A stretch of 64,000 bases of DNA from Candidatus Gastranaerophilales bacterium (GCA_910587175.1 CAJULH010000002.1:45653-109652); one strand, 5' to 3'. Counted from the first letter of the stretch, positions 42,611-52,773 are shown. Program-made: numbers and translations. The notes: generated by a model from the letters alone, not told the origin.

Positions 42611-42697
42611 TTTTTAAGGGTAGAAAAGTCTGAAATCTTTTCCGCCCTTTTTATAACTGAATCTTAACCCTAAAATATCTATTATCCACCTGTCGTA
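42611..42697. repeat. 87-bp direct repeat, copy 2
   Basis: Near-identical to 41675-41761; see that entry. Such high identity against diverged gene bodies suggests recent gene conversion or slipped duplication. Confidence 0.9.
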
Positions 42698-43552
42698 TTC
42701 TTTTCTTTTGTAATAGACTTTGCTGTATTTATGAGGATATTCTTTCAGATTTAGCGGCACATCTTTATATTCAGACAGATTGTAATATTTCATCCATTGC
42801 TTTGAAAACTCAACATCTTTATACGCCCAGGGTTTTAGATAATACGTAAAATGCACAACGACAGGTCTTAGTGTCCAAACATTAAAAAGTGAACACAGGG
42901 TAAAGAAAGTAAATTTTAAATTTGATGTAAGAAAATTATAGTTTGGATGTAAAAATTTTACATAGTTTTTAAAAACTGTGTTGAAAACATTTTGATCCAT
43001 ATATCTTTTTACAGTTTCGTTTAATTTTGCATCCAAAAGTCTCTCTCCTAGACTATCTTCCCGCATCTTTTTTATATTTAAAAGCATCATGCCTGAGTTA
43101 AAATAATTGTTTCCAACCCCTATATCATTTGCATCACCCTTTAAAACGGCAAGAATATCTCTCACAACAGCAGCATAATATCCATTAATATCAGTTTTCA
43201 AAAGCTTAGTTAAATCTCTTAAAATCAAAGTGTCGCAATCAAGATACAAAACTTTATCATAATTTTTAAAAATATCTGCTATATCAAATTTAAAAAGAGC
43301 GGCTTTTGTCACATGATTATGCTCAGCATGCAGATTTTCATATTTATTATCAAGGTTTAAAATCTGTACATTATCAAGCTTCTTTAAACTCTCTTCATTT
43401 TCTTTTGATAAACTTACCCCTACCACGTAAATTTCAGCCATTTTAGAATGATTTTTAAAATTTTTAAGAAGAGACAATATGGATACAGTTGCAGGCATTA
43501 CGTAATTGTCATCTGCAATATAAACTATGGGTATTTTCTTTTCCTTTTGCAT
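42614..43552 (-). CDS. Family 8 glycosyltransferase (copy B)
   Basis: Same family as copy A. Seen: PIVYIADDNYVMPATVSIL, AALFKFDIADIF, VLYLDCDTLIL (D-x-D as DCD), NYFNSGMMLLN, RYMDQNVFNTV and HFTYYLKPWAY. 312 aa from the ATG at 43552; the open frame runs on much further upstream but would then overlap hydE on the other strand, so the short start is right. Between copy B and hydE lies a divergent 40-bp promoter region. Confidence 0.9.
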   Translation of the reverse strand: MQKEKKIPIVYIADDNYVMPATVSILSLLKNFKNHSKMAEIYVVGVSLSKENEESLKKLDNVQILNLDNKYENLHAEHNHVTKAALFKFDIADIFKNYDKVLYLDCDTLILRDLTKLLKTDINGYYAAVVRDILAVLKGDANDIGVGNNYFNSGMMLLNIKKMREDSLGERLLDAKLNETVKRYMDQNVFNTVFKNYVKFLHPNYNFLTSNLKFTFFTLCSLFNVWTLRPVVVHFTYYLKPWAYKDVEFSKQWMKYYNLSEYKDVPLNLKEYPHKYSKVYYKRKEYDRWIIDILGLRFSYKKGGKDFRLFYP

Positions 43553-43578
43553 AGTTAAAATTGTATCATAAACTGATG

Positions 43579-43594
43579 TATAATCTTTTATATT
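43579..43594 (+). promoter_or_regulatory. -10 box of hydE, nearly leaderless
   Basis: TATAAT at 43579-43584, 10 bases before the ATG of hydE. No ribosome site. Confidence 0.45.
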
Positions 43595-44620
43595 ATGGAA
43601 AGCATTATAAAAAAAGCCATAGAAACCCATATCCTTGAAAGAGAGGAAATTACCGCCCTTCTTAAAGATGAAAACATAAACGAAACTCTTTTTTATGCTG
43701 CAGACAAAGTCAGAAAAGAATACGTCGGGGATGAAATTCACCTTCGGGGATTGATTGAATTTTCTAATATTTGCAAAAGAAACTGCCTTTATTGCGGCAT
43801 AAGATGCGGTAATAAAAATATTAAAAGGTTCAGACTGGATGAAGAAAATATTGTAACCCTGGCAAAAAATGCGACGCAAAAAGGATTTAAAACAATCGTA
43901 CTGCAGTCCGGGGAAGACCCTTATTTTACAGCTGAAATCCTGGCAAATATTATAAGCAGGATTAAAAAATTTAACGTTGCAATCACCCTTAGCACAGGAG
44001 AAATGGAAGAAAGGGAATATAAACTTTTAAAAGATGCAGGTGCAGACAGGTTTTTGCTTAGGATTGAAACCACAAACCCTTATTTATACAAAAAATTTCA
44101 CCCGGATATGAGTTTAGAACATCGCATAAATTGTCTTAAAACACTAAAAAAACTTGGATATGAAACAGGAACGGGTGTTCTTGTCGGACTTTTCGGACAA
44201 ACATTTGAAAGTCTTGCAAATGATATCATTTTCTTTAAAGAGATTGATGCCGATATGATTGGTCTTGGACCCTTAATTGTAAATGAGGATACACCTTTGA
44301 AGGGCGGCAATAACGGCTCGCTTAATTTGGCTTTGAAGATGATTGCAATTACAAGACTTTTAATGCCTGATATTAATATCCCTGCAACTACTGCTATGGA
44401 AACGCTCCACCCAAAAGGACGAATTATGGCGCTGCAGGCAGGGGCAAATGTTATAATGCCGAATGTCGGAGATTATAACGAAAAAAAACTTTACAGTTTA
44501 TACCCCGGAAAAGCAAATGTAAACGATGATACTGACACGTCAAAAGAAAAAATAACAGCCTTAATTAAAAGCATTGGAAGAGTTCCGTCTACAAGTTTCG
44601 GATTTAGAAAAAAGGTGTAG
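43595..44620 (+). CDS. hydE: [FeFe]-hydrogenase maturation radical SAM protein HydE
   Basis: Builds part of the H-cluster ligand set for [FeFe]-hydrogenase. Seen: HLRGLIEFSNICKRNCLYCGIR with the CX3CX2C cluster motif, VLQSGEDPYFT, TLSTGEMEE, FLLRIETTNP, GVLVGLFGQTFESL, PATTAMETLHPKGR, and VMPNVGDY. 341 aa is normal. HydF, HydG and the hydrogenase are not in the window, so this maturase is unlinked here. Its presence implies hydrogen metabolism. Confidence 0.9.
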   Translation: MESIIKKAIETHILEREEITALLKDENINETLFYAADKVRKEYVGDEIHLRGLIEFSNICKRNCLYCGIRCGNKNIKRFRLDEENIVTLAKNATQKGFKTIVLQSGEDPYFTAEILANIISRIKKFNVAITLSTGEMEEREYKLLKDAGADRFLLRIETTNPYLYKKFHPDMSLEHRINCLKTLKKLGYETGTGVLVGLFGQTFESLANDIIFFKEIDADMIGLGPLIVNEDTPLKGGNNGSLNLALKMIAITRLLMPDINIPATTAMETLHPKGRIMALQAGANVIMPNVGDYNEKKLYSLYPGKANVNDDTDTSKEKITALIKSIGRVPSTSFGFRKKV

Positions 44621-44763
44621 GATTCCCTTACAGGTCTAGATTATTATACCTTTTCAAACTTTTATTTTTAATTTATGCTTGTGTTATAATTTATTTATAT
44701 TACAATTGTAGTAAATAAATTATATAAAGCAGCCTTTAAAAAGATTTAGGAGCATAAACAACT

Positions 44764-46407
44764 ATGAAAATAAAAGTGGCAGATTATCTTGCAAAAAGAA
44801 TTGTAAACATTGGAATAGACACAGTATTTGGGCTTCCGGGGGATTATAATTTTAATATCCTTGATGCAATCATACAAAATTCTGATTTAGAATGGGTTAA
44901 TTGTACAAACGAACTGAATGCAGCATACTCAGCAGACGGATATGCCAGAATAAAGGGTTTTGGCGCTGTTGTCACAACGTTCGGTGTCGGCGAATTAAGC
45001 GCCATCAACGGCATAGGTGGCGCGTATGCAGAAAATGTACCGGTTATAAAAATTGCAGGAGTTCCAAAAACTGCTGCCGTAAAGCAAAATGCGATTTTAC
45101 ACCACAACTTTTCAAACCCGGATTATTATGCTTTTGAACATGCATATTTAAATGTTACGGAAACAACAGCTTTCCTGACTGAAGAAAACGCTAAAGAAGA
45201 GATAGACCGGGTATTTGAAACAATGGTAAGGACAAGAAAACCGGTTTATCTTGCACTGCCTATGGATGTTTGTAACCATTTAATCGAGGATAAAATCCCT
45301 GAAATCAAAATTAAATCCGACCCCGATACTTTAAAAACAGCCGTAGAAAAAATCACTGAAATGATTAACAGTGCTAAAAATCCCGTCATTATAACAGATT
45401 ATTTGATGAAAAGGTTCAGACTTCAATCTGAAGTAAGAGAATTTATAGATAAATTTAATATAAAAATTACCTCAATGATTATGGGAAAAGGGCTTGTAAA
45501 TGAAGATGATCCGCATTTTATCGGAATGAACCACGGAATTTTGGCAGATGAAGATTTCCAAAAAACTTTTGGCAGGGTTGATTTAATTATCGGTTTTGGA
45601 ACCCTTTTTTCAGACCTAAATACCCTTGCTTTTTCGTATTTGCCGGATGAAAGATTTAAAATCAATATCCAGGGAAATTTCACGGAAATTGACGGCAAAA
45701 AATATGAAAATATTTATGCAGATGATGTTATAAAAAGACTTTTAGATGCAGATATCAAAGCAAAAGACGATACAAAAACAATATTTAAGGGTTATAGAGA
45801 GATTGAAACTTCAGATAACCCGATAAAAACCGATGAAATATTTCCTGTTTTGCAAAGCTTTTTACAGGAAAATGATACTATAACCGCAGAAACAGGGATT
45901 ATAGCCTATCCTGCATCAAAAATGAGACTGAAGAAGGATTCAAACTACATAAGCCAGACAATGTGGGGTTCAATAGGCTGGGCAACACCTGCATCCTTCG
46001 GCGCTGCAATGGCAGACAGGACAAAAAGACTTATATTATTTACAGGAGAAGGTTCTCACCAGCTCACTATTCAGGAATTAGCCAATATGTTCAAATATGA
46101 GATTAAACCAATCATTCTGCTTTTAAACAACAGCGGATACACGATAGAACGCGTTTTGTCTAATAATCCTAATGATATTTTTAATAACATTACAAGCTGG
46201 GATTATAAAAAAGCACTTGAGCTATTCTCCGGAGGAAAAAATTTCAAATATTTAAGTGCAAAAACTTCAAATGAGCTGAAGGAAGCCCTTACAGCAGCAC
46301 AAACTATACAAAAGGAAAGCCTTGTTTATATTGAAATTTTTACAGACAAAATGGATGTGCCCGCAATTGTGCAGCAATCTGTAGATAATGCAAAGAAGCG
46401 CTTTTAA
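44764..46407 (+). CDS. Thiamine pyrophosphate decarboxylase (pyruvate/indolepyruvate decarboxylase type)
   Basis: Non-oxidative decarboxylation of a 2-oxo acid, probably pyruvate to acetaldehyde. Seen: FGLPGDYNFNILDAI, the cofactor-activating Glu in CTNELNAAYSADGYAR, the H-H pair in ILHHNFSN typical of PDC/IPDC, the cofactor motif FTGEGSHQLTIQE ... NNSGYTIERVL (G-D-G variant GEG). 547 aa is normal. Ribosome site GATTTAGGAG. Known: pyruvate decarboxylase is uncommon in bacteria. With the iron alcohol dehydrogenase it suggests ethanol formation, but substrate preference cannot be read from sequence. Confidence 0.85.
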   Translation: MKIKVADYLAKRIVNIGIDTVFGLPGDYNFNILDAIIQNSDLEWVNCTNELNAAYSADGYARIKGFGAVVTTFGVGELSAINGIGGAYAENVPVIKIAGVPKTAAVKQNAILHHNFSNPDYYAFEHAYLNVTETTAFLTEENAKEEIDRVFETMVRTRKPVYLALPMDVCNHLIEDKIPEIKIKSDPDTLKTAVEKITEMINSAKNPVIITDYLMKRFRLQSEVREFIDKFNIKITSMIMGKGLVNEDDPHFIGMNHGILADEDFQKTFGRVDLIIGFGTLFSDLNTLAFSYLPDERFKINIQGNFTEIDGKKYENIYADDVIKRLLDADIKAKDDTKTIFKGYREIETSDNPIKTDEIFPVLQSFLQENDTITAETGIIAYPASKMRLKKDSNYISQTMWGSIGWATPASFGAAMADRTKRLILFTGEGSHQLTIQELANMFKYEIKPIILLLNNSGYTIERVLSNNPNDIFNNITSWDYKKALELFSGGKNFKYLSAKTSNELKEALTAAQTIQKESLVYIEIFTDKMDVPAIVQQSVDNAKKRF

Positions 46408-46481
46408 AACTAAAATTCCGGCAAAAAAGTTCGTGTCGATATTTAAAAGCTATTTAAAATAAATCGTGTTAAAATGACCTT

Positions 46482-47486
46482 ATGCTAGTTTGTCCGCATA
46501 GTGGAATAGGGAACCAGATAGGGAATTATGTCTTCGGGCAGTTTTTGCTTCATTGCGCTTTAGCTGAATGCAGTGCAGCTTCGTATAATACAACCGCACA
46601 AAACGCTGGTTTAAAATTTTTGTTTTTGGACGATGAAAACATTGACAGAACTTTTGTTTTAAATAAATTTAACACGGAATTAACCGAAGCTTCAAAAGAA
46701 GATATTGAAAGGTTTTTAAAGGCAAGAGCAAATTTCACTCTTTATAAATTTCTTATTAAAAATATTCATTCAAGGAGAAGAGAATATTTTAACTCGTTTT
46801 ACAAAATGTTGCAGCGAATTCGCCTAAAATACAACATCTATCCTGTTAAAACCCCGGCTTTAATGTCAAAAGTGGTTTCATATAAAAATGTTTTGGAAAA
46901 CATCTCAAAGAATAATTCAAAAACTGCCATAAAAGAAAACTTGATTGAAAACATTATTGTATGCGATTGTTATTCGCCCATTAAAGAATTTTATGAACAT
47001 TCCTTCAGAGAGAAGATGAAGAAGCACTTTGTCTTAAAAGAAAAGATTGATGAAAAAAACAAAGAAATTTTAGAAAAAATAAGAAACTGTAAAAATTCTG
47101 TCGGAATACATATAAGACGCGGTGATTATTTGGGACTCAAAATTCCCGTGGTAAAAAAAGAATTTCTTCTTAAAAAAATAAACTTTTTTAATGAAAAATT
47201 TGGCAACTCTTCTATAGACAGCACTTATGGCACCACACAAAACGGAGTAAAGTTTTTTATCTTTTCAGACGGAATGGACTGGGCAAAAAAACATATTCAA
47301 GGACAAAATGTAAATTTTGTAGATATAAATGATGAAGACCATGGATATTTGGATTTTGCATTGTTTAATAATTGCCGTCACAGAATATATTCTGCATCAT
47401 CATTCAGCAAATGGGTGCAATATTTAAACCCATATGAAGACAGTATTGAATTTATGCCCGAAAGCAAAGATGTGGTTGTTGAATAA
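46482..47486 (+). CDS. Family 11 glycosyltransferase (alpha-1,2-fucosyltransferase-like)
   Basis: Likely adds fucose or a similar sugar to an envelope glycan. Seen: an N-terminal SGIGNQIGNYVFGQFLL (variant of the family's G-G-x-G-N-Q start), the GDP-sugar-binding HIRRGDYLG, FFIFSDGMDWAKK, and a C-terminal SSFSKWVQYLNP (family has S-x-F-S-W-W). 334 aa. TAAAAT lies 6 bases before the ATG with no ribosome site, so it may be leaderless. Confidence 0.8.
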   Translation: MLVCPHSGIGNQIGNYVFGQFLLHCALAECSAASYNTTAQNAGLKFLFLDDENIDRTFVLNKFNTELTEASKEDIERFLKARANFTLYKFLIKNIHSRRREYFNSFYKMLQRIRLKYNIYPVKTPALMSKVVSYKNVLENISKNNSKTAIKENLIENIIVCDCYSPIKEFYEHSFREKMKKHFVLKEKIDEKNKEILEKIRNCKNSVGIHIRRGDYLGLKIPVVKKEFLLKKINFFNEKFGNSSIDSTYGTTQNGVKFFIFSDGMDWAKKHIQGQNVNFVDINDEDHGYLDFALFNNCRHRIYSASSFSKWVQYLNPYEDSIEFMPESKDVVVE

Positions 47487-47531
47487 TTTACAAAATTGCA
47501 ATATCAAGCTTTTTAATGTAATTTATGAGAT

Positions 47532-50500
47532 ATGGCAGCACTTTTTAGTCAAAAACTTTTAAAAACAGCCATTGAAAAGTTCTCATTTCCTGATGGAGAA
47601 AAGCAAGAAAAAATTAATGGCATTATCCAAGGGTGGCAAACAGCTTTTAAAGACCACGATTTAAGCAAGGCTAAAGAAACATCTTTGCAGGGCAAATTTT
47701 TTGCAAAATTCTTCTGCGAAATTTTAGGCTATACAACCATCGACGATATATCGGGGGGGGGGGAGCTGGACCCTTAAACAGGAGTCAAAAACCGAAGTGG
47801 ATGGTAAAGAAGCGGATGGAAGCCTAGGTTTTTATACTAAAAATTCAGCTTGCGTACGCTGCGTTATAGAGCTTAAAGATGCCCAATGTAATTTAGATGC
47901 AAAACAGCAATCAAGGGAAAATAAACAAACCCCTGTTGAACAAGCTTTTCAATACCTTTACAAGTTTGCAGATTGTGATTGGGTAATAGTTTCAAATTTC
48001 AGATATACAAGGCTTTATCATAAATCAAAAGGGCAGACAGCCTATGAAGAATTTGACATTTTAACTCTTGATAATGAAAAGGAATTTAAGCGTTTTTATT
48101 ACTGTTTGTGTGCCGATAATCTTATTAACAAGCAGGCATGTTCCCCTATGGACTTGCTGATTAAACAAACCGGCAAAAATGATATTGATATTACAAAAGA
48201 ATTCTATGCCCAATTCAAAAAAGTAAGAAAGCTGTTTTTTGAACACATTGTAGAAAATAACCCTGAATTTGATAAAAAATTACTTTTGGAAAAAACACAA
48301 AAACTTCTTGACCGTTTTATTTTTGTATTCTTTTGTGAAGATACAGCAGGGCTTTTGCCGCCAAAAACTGTGGAAAGCACGTACAAAAGAGCAAAAAATT
48401 CTTTTTCAATGTCTAAATGCAGAGTGTGGGAGCAGTTCACGGGGCTTTTCAAATCAATAGACAAAGGAAACATGAATGTTACTCCGCATATAAATGCTTA
48501 TAACGGCGGATTATTTAAAGATGATGAAATCCTTGATAGGCTTGTCATTCAAGATGATATGTTTGAACATATGGTAAATCTTGCTGCTTATGATTTTGAA
48601 AGTGATTTAAACGTTAATATCTTGGGGCATATATTTGAACAGTCTTTGTCAGATTTAGAAGCTATTAAAAATGAGTTGGATGGGATTACAGAGGATAAAA
48701 AGAACTCAAAACGCAAAAAAGACGGTATATTCTACACCCCTGAATACATAACACATTATATTGTTGAAGAAACAATCGGAAAATATCTTGAAGAAAATCC
48801 TGAAAAGCTTGAAACAATTAAGATTTTAGACCCTGCCTGCGGCAGCGGCGCATTTTTAAACCAGGCTCATGAATTTTTAAGAAAACAGCACAGAATAAGG
48901 GTTGAAGAAAAAATAAATGCTGAAAAATCCCGCAAAAGCAAAGGACAGGAATATTTACAGGTAAATTTATTAAAACACTCTAATATTGCGGAAAATGACC
49001 GGTCAATTCTTTTAAATAATATCTTTGGAGTGGATTTAAACCAGGAAAGCGTTGAAATAACAAAGCTTGCACTGTGGTTGAAAACTGCACACCCTGATTA
49101 TAAACTGCAGAACCTTGATGAAAATATAAAATGCGGAAATTCCTTAATTGATGATGTTGAAATTGCAGGGAATAAGGCTTTTAGGTGGAAAAATGAGTTT
49201 AAAAGTATAATGGATGATGGCGGTTTTGATGTGATTATAGGGAATCCGCCGTATGGAGTATCATTTAGCGATAATGAGAAAAAATACTTAACAAAACTCG
49301 ATAGCAATGTACCCGATTATGAAATATATATTTACTTTATTTCACAAGCAATAAATTTATTAAAAGATGGCGGAATTGTATCTTTTATCTTTCCAAATAC
49401 GTTTTTAAGTATCTTGTATGGTCAAAAATACAGAGAATGGATTTTAAATAATTTTGAAATACTCTCAATTGTAGATTTATCAAATGACAATACATTTGAA
49501 GATGCTTCTGTTAGAACTTGCATTTTTACTGTAAGAAAACAGGGGAGAGCAAACAAGGTTAATTTTATTAAAATTGATGACAAAACAAAAGAATTTAAGA
49601 TTATAAATGAAATAGATTACGATACATTAAATAAATCTTTAGATAATTGGCTTAGGTTATTAGAGTTTAATCCTGAAATACAATCAATATTAGAAAAAAT
49701 ATGTTCGCAAAATTATAAATTAAATGAATTATGCGAAATTTCCCAAGGATATATTCCTTATAGGCGTTCTGATTTAATAAAGCAATTTGGTGAAGAACAG
49801 GGCAACAAAATTGTAGATGAAAGGCTATGGCATTCAAACTATAAAATGTCTGATGATTATATCCAAGAAATTTTAGGAAAGGATATTGGTAGATATATAA
49901 ATACAACTTCCGAGTCTTATTTTAAATATGGAAAACATGTTGCTTGTTATGTAAACCCAAAATTTTTCAATGGTGAAAGGATTCTTATTAGAGAAATAGT
50001 TAATTCTAATATTTTTGCAACAATAGTTTCAAAAGAATTTTTAAACAATCCGTCTATAATTAATGTGATAAAAAGAAGTAATGACTTTAGCTTAAAATAC
50101 ATATTAGCTTTAATAAATTCAAAATTATTTGCTTGGTATCACATAAATACATCTCCAAAAGCCAAAAAGGGGCTTTTTCCTAAAATTTTAATTAATGATG
50201 TTCGCAATTTGCCTATAATTAAGGCTAATTTAAACCAGCAACAATCACTTGCTCAAAAAGCTGAAAAAATGATTGAGCTTAACAGCAGACTTTACGATGA
50301 AACACAAAAAGCCCTTGAGCTTATAGAGCTTGAATACAAACCTAAAAAGATTACCCAAAAATTAGAACAGTTTTACATTTTAGGTTTGAACCCGTTTATT
50401 GAAGAGCTTGAAAAACAGGGTGCAAAATTAACGCTGGCACAAAAAGAAGATTTGATAACCTGGTATAAAACAAAATCAGACCTATTAAGCAGTATAAAAG

Positions 50501-50601
50501 CCGAAATTGACCGCACCGACCACGAAATTGACCAAGAAGTCTACAACCTCTACGGCTTAACAGATGAAGAGATTAAGATAATAGAGAAGTCAAATTGTTA
50601 A
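47532..50601 (+). pseudogene. Type IIG restriction-modification enzyme, switched off by one base in an 11-G tract
   Basis: Fused endonuclease and N6-adenine methyltransferase. As written the gene stops after 81 residues just behind the G tract, and a second open frame runs on to 50601. Removing one G (10 G) joins both into one protein of about 1,022 aa. Seen: nuclease part with CVIELKDAQ (ExK of a PD-ExK site), SAM motif ILDPACGSGAFLNQ, catalytic VIIGNPPYGVSF, then a target-recognition C-terminal half with coiled coil. Inference: phase-variable, as in many type IIG genes. A sequencing error in the homopolymer is the alternative. Conserved sequence on both sides of the tract argues against long-dead decay. 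Confidence 0.85.
47753..47763 (+). repeat. poly-G tract (11 G) inside the type IIG gene
   Basis: Eleven consecutive G at codons about 74-78 of the type IIG gene. The frame is off at 11; 10 or 13 would restore it. Long G runs are very rare in this AT-rich window. Confidence 0.9.
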
Positions 50602-50817
50602 ATGATAAGTTTTAACAAAAATATTATAAAGCATAAAAATAGCCTGATTTACTTACTAGTTTTTTGATCCAAAGAAGTATATAATGATTTTAAAGACATA
50701 TAATAATATCAGGTTAAGAAAATTTAAAATACACAAAATGGTTGTTTCATTTATTTATTTTTGTGGAATAATATAATTGCTCAAGTAACCTATCTATTAA
50801 TCGGTACTAGGAGTTAT
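50602..50817. other. gene-free gap before a terminator
   Basis: About 215 bp, very AT-rich. A 30-codon frame near 50683 lacks a ribosome site and is not called. It may be the 3' untranslated region of the type IIG gene. Confidence 0.4.
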
Positions 50818-50843
50818 AGAGACACCTACGGGGTGTCTCTTTT
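50818..50843 (+). terminator. intrinsic terminator, plus strand
   Basis: AGAGACACC/GGTGTCTCT stem with loop TACGG followed by TTTT; the minus-strand neighbour also ends here. Confidence 0.75.
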
Positions 50844-51462
50844 AAATATTAAAACTTTTCAAGAAACCTTTAGGTGGGTTATTATATGCCGAATTTAAGT
50901 AGATGATATGATTACCATCGCTTAATCTGGTTCTGGATAATACCACTAAAAAATCTCGGTTTCTATCATAAATACGAATTTTGTCCTCGTTTTTATTATT
51001 AATATCAGGAGTAGTATTTACAAAAATATTATTGTTTAGAATATTGGCATTTTCTATTGTCTCTCTTATCCAAGTAATTCTTCTAGTTCTTTCTATGCTG
51101 AATATGCCAGGAGTTCTTGTATGCAAACGCTTCTTGCTTCTAGATTTTTTGTATTCTTTAGTTAATTTTAAATTATGGTCTTCATCGCTTGTTATATGTT
51201 GAAAAATATCTTCCTTGTCTTTCCATGGACAACTATCGCAAGTGATATTATTATTGCATTTATTTCCACAATTCGAACAGTCTAATATTTTTGAATTAAT
51301 ATTGACTCTGTTTCCTTGAAATAAAACTGAATTTTCTATAAAAGTTTTTTTAAAAATAATATAAGCATATTCAATGAAAGCAATGCTATCAAATTTCTTA
51401 CCTGAAAAAAATATGCTGGTATCAATCAATTCGGGAGACTGTATCAATGTTTTGCCTCCCAT
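50842..51462 (-). CDS. Zinc-ribbon-bearing protein partnered with DUF3800
   Basis: 206 aa, not recognised. Seen: four or more cysteines in CSNCGNKCNNNITCDSCPW (about residues 62-80), probably a metal-binding knuckle. Then comes a basic stretch (YKKSRSKKRLHTRTPGIF) and a C-terminal domain beginning FSIERTRRITWIRETIENA and ending LSDGNHIIYLNSAYNNPP. It overlaps the DUF3800 gene by 19 bases, so they are cotranscribed and coupled. Inference: partner in a two-gene defence or toxin-type unit. The C-terminal domain has some likeness to phage-type nuclease domains but no motif can be pinned. Confidence 0.55.
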   Translation of the reverse strand: MGGKTLIQSPELIDTSIFFSGKKFDSIAFIEYAYIIFKKTFIENSVLFQGNRVNINSKILDCSNCGNKCNNNITCDSCPWKDKEDIFQHITSDEDHNLKLTKEYKKSRSKKRLHTRTPGIFSIERTRRITWIRETIENANILNNNIFVNTTPDINNKNEDKIRIYDRNRDFLVVLSRTRLSDGNHIIYLNSAYNNPPKGFLKSFNI

Positions 51463-52178
51463 ACAAGTATATTAAATTTATCGTTATAATTTTTTTTGTT
51501 TAAAGATATATTCAATTCCTTAATCAAAACGTCGATAATAAGTTTTTTTGTAGAAATTGCATTTTTGTTTTTATAAAGACCGCGATTAAAATATGCCACT
51601 GCTCCTTGCAAAAAATCATTAAGCTGCATAATTTCAGATTGGTGTGATGCAATATTATGAAATAAAAATGGCTTAGCAAAATGAGTTTGGAGACAATCTT
51701 TGGTTACAAGAAGTGCTCGCCTTGCTTGAGAACTATTTTCTTTTTTATCTGCAAATATATTATACTCATAATCATCGCGATTTTTTTTATGTTTATCAAT
51801 TTTTTGTGCTATCACATACTCAACTAACTGATAAATCATCTTATAATACCAGGTATTATGATTTTGACCAAAAATTTCATGATTTAGTTTTGTTTTATCT
51901 GCAATTATTATTGTTCGAAAATGTAAATTTGGTTCACTTAAAAAATAATTGAGAAGCTCCAAGTAAAAATCCTGTCTAGATTTTGATATTTTTGTCCATT
52001 TTATTTCTGCATATTTCCATATTTTGTGCTTTTGTTTGAGTTGTCTTATATCATTAGATATTTTGCTAACAAGATCTTTAGGACAATATATACAAGAAAC
52101 AAACATTCGCTTTTCTTGTTCGTTTTGAAGATGGCAACTTTCATCACAATATATATTAATAATCTCTCTTCTCTTCAT
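51444..52178 (-). CDS. DUF3800 protein
   Basis: Seen: INIYCDESCHLQ (D-E-S, the family's first acidic site), AEIKWTKIS (E-x-K-W), RTIIIADKTKL, NIFADKKENSS and MQLNDFLQGAVAYF (Q-L-x-D-x-x-x-G), matching the DUF3800 pattern, an RNase H-like fold. 244 aa. Known: DUF3800 genes are frequent on phages, plasmids and defence islands; function unknown. Its place next to a type IIG system and a tRNA-bounded remnant supports an accessory, defence-related role. Confidence 0.7.
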   Translation of the reverse strand: MKRREIINIYCDESCHLQNEQEKRMFVSCIYCPKDLVSKISNDIRQLKQKHKIWKYAEIKWTKISKSRQDFYLELLNYFLSEPNLHFRTIIIADKTKLNHEIFGQNHNTWYYKMIYQLVEYVIAQKIDKHKKNRDDYEYNIFADKKENSSQARRALLVTKDCLQTHFAKPFLFHNIASHQSEIMQLNDFLQGAVAYFNRGLYKNKNAISTKKLIIDVLIKELNISLNKKNYNDKFNILVWEAKH

Positions 52179-52326
52179 GCTTCATGCCTGTCTTAATAAT
52201 ATGCTATCCTTATTATATATCATGCGTTTGCAACTTTAAAGAGGGTACGAAAAACAAAAATTTGGTTGATGAATAATAAATTTTATGGAATATTATTAAA
52301 TAAAGTTGGAATTTTAGGGAGGAAAT

Positions 52327-52758
52327 ATGAATTTATTAATCGGTATTTTAGGACAGATTGTCGGATTTTTAATTTTTGCAGGGCTTATATATGTAATATA
52401 CAAAAGTATAAAGCTAAACCCGAAACAATTTGAGCTTTCTGACGGCGAAGAAATTATAAAGAATGTAAAAGGAGATTATTGGCAAAAGCTTGTGGTGGGC
52501 GGAGAAGGACAAAATTCCGGAGAATTTGCTTTTACAAATAAAAGAATTGCCTTTAGAAGTATGTTTCAGATTTTTGGCGGTTTGAATTTAGATATACCTT
52601 ACAGCCAGATAGTTTCTGTTGAAAAATCAAACGTAAAAGGCTTTTTGCCCGTAGCTTTTACAGTAAAAACTGTGGATGGCGAATCATATAAATTTGCAAT
52701 TATGAAAAGAGATATTTATATTGATTTGATTAATTCTGCAGAAAAGAAAGACGCATAA
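52327..52758 (+). CDS. Membrane-anchored bacterial PH-like (GRAM-type) domain protein
   Basis: 143 aa. One N-terminal membrane span (LIGILGQIVGFLIFAGLIYVIY), then a compact beta domain with the pattern SGEFAFTNKRIAFRS ... IPYSQIVSVEKSN ... FTVKTVDGESYKFAI, typical of bacterial PH/GRAM-like domains. Ribosome site AGGGAGG directly upstream. It has its own terminator. A role in membrane stress or protein binding is possible but unknown. Confidence 0.65.
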   Translation: MNLLIGILGQIVGFLIFAGLIYVIYKSIKLNPKQFELSDGEEIIKNVKGDYWQKLVVGGEGQNSGEFAFTNKRIAFRSMFQIFGGLNLDIPYSQIVSVEKSNVKGFLPVAFTVKTVDGESYKFAIMKRDIYIDLINSAEKKDA

Positions 52759-52773
52759 AAAATTTAAATTTAG

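Noticed and set aside
41675..42697. Insertion sequence flanked by the 87-bp repeats
   Set aside because: The repeats are the coding 3' ends of two GT8 genes and no transposase lies between them.
42614..43879. Long version (421 aa) of GT8 copy B
   Set aside because: The extra 109 residues lie antisense to hydE and have no GT8 homology; the ATG at 43552 fits the family start.
50683..50775. 30-codon frame after the type IIG gene
   Set aside because: No ribosome site, AT-rich composition and no start context; could be chance.
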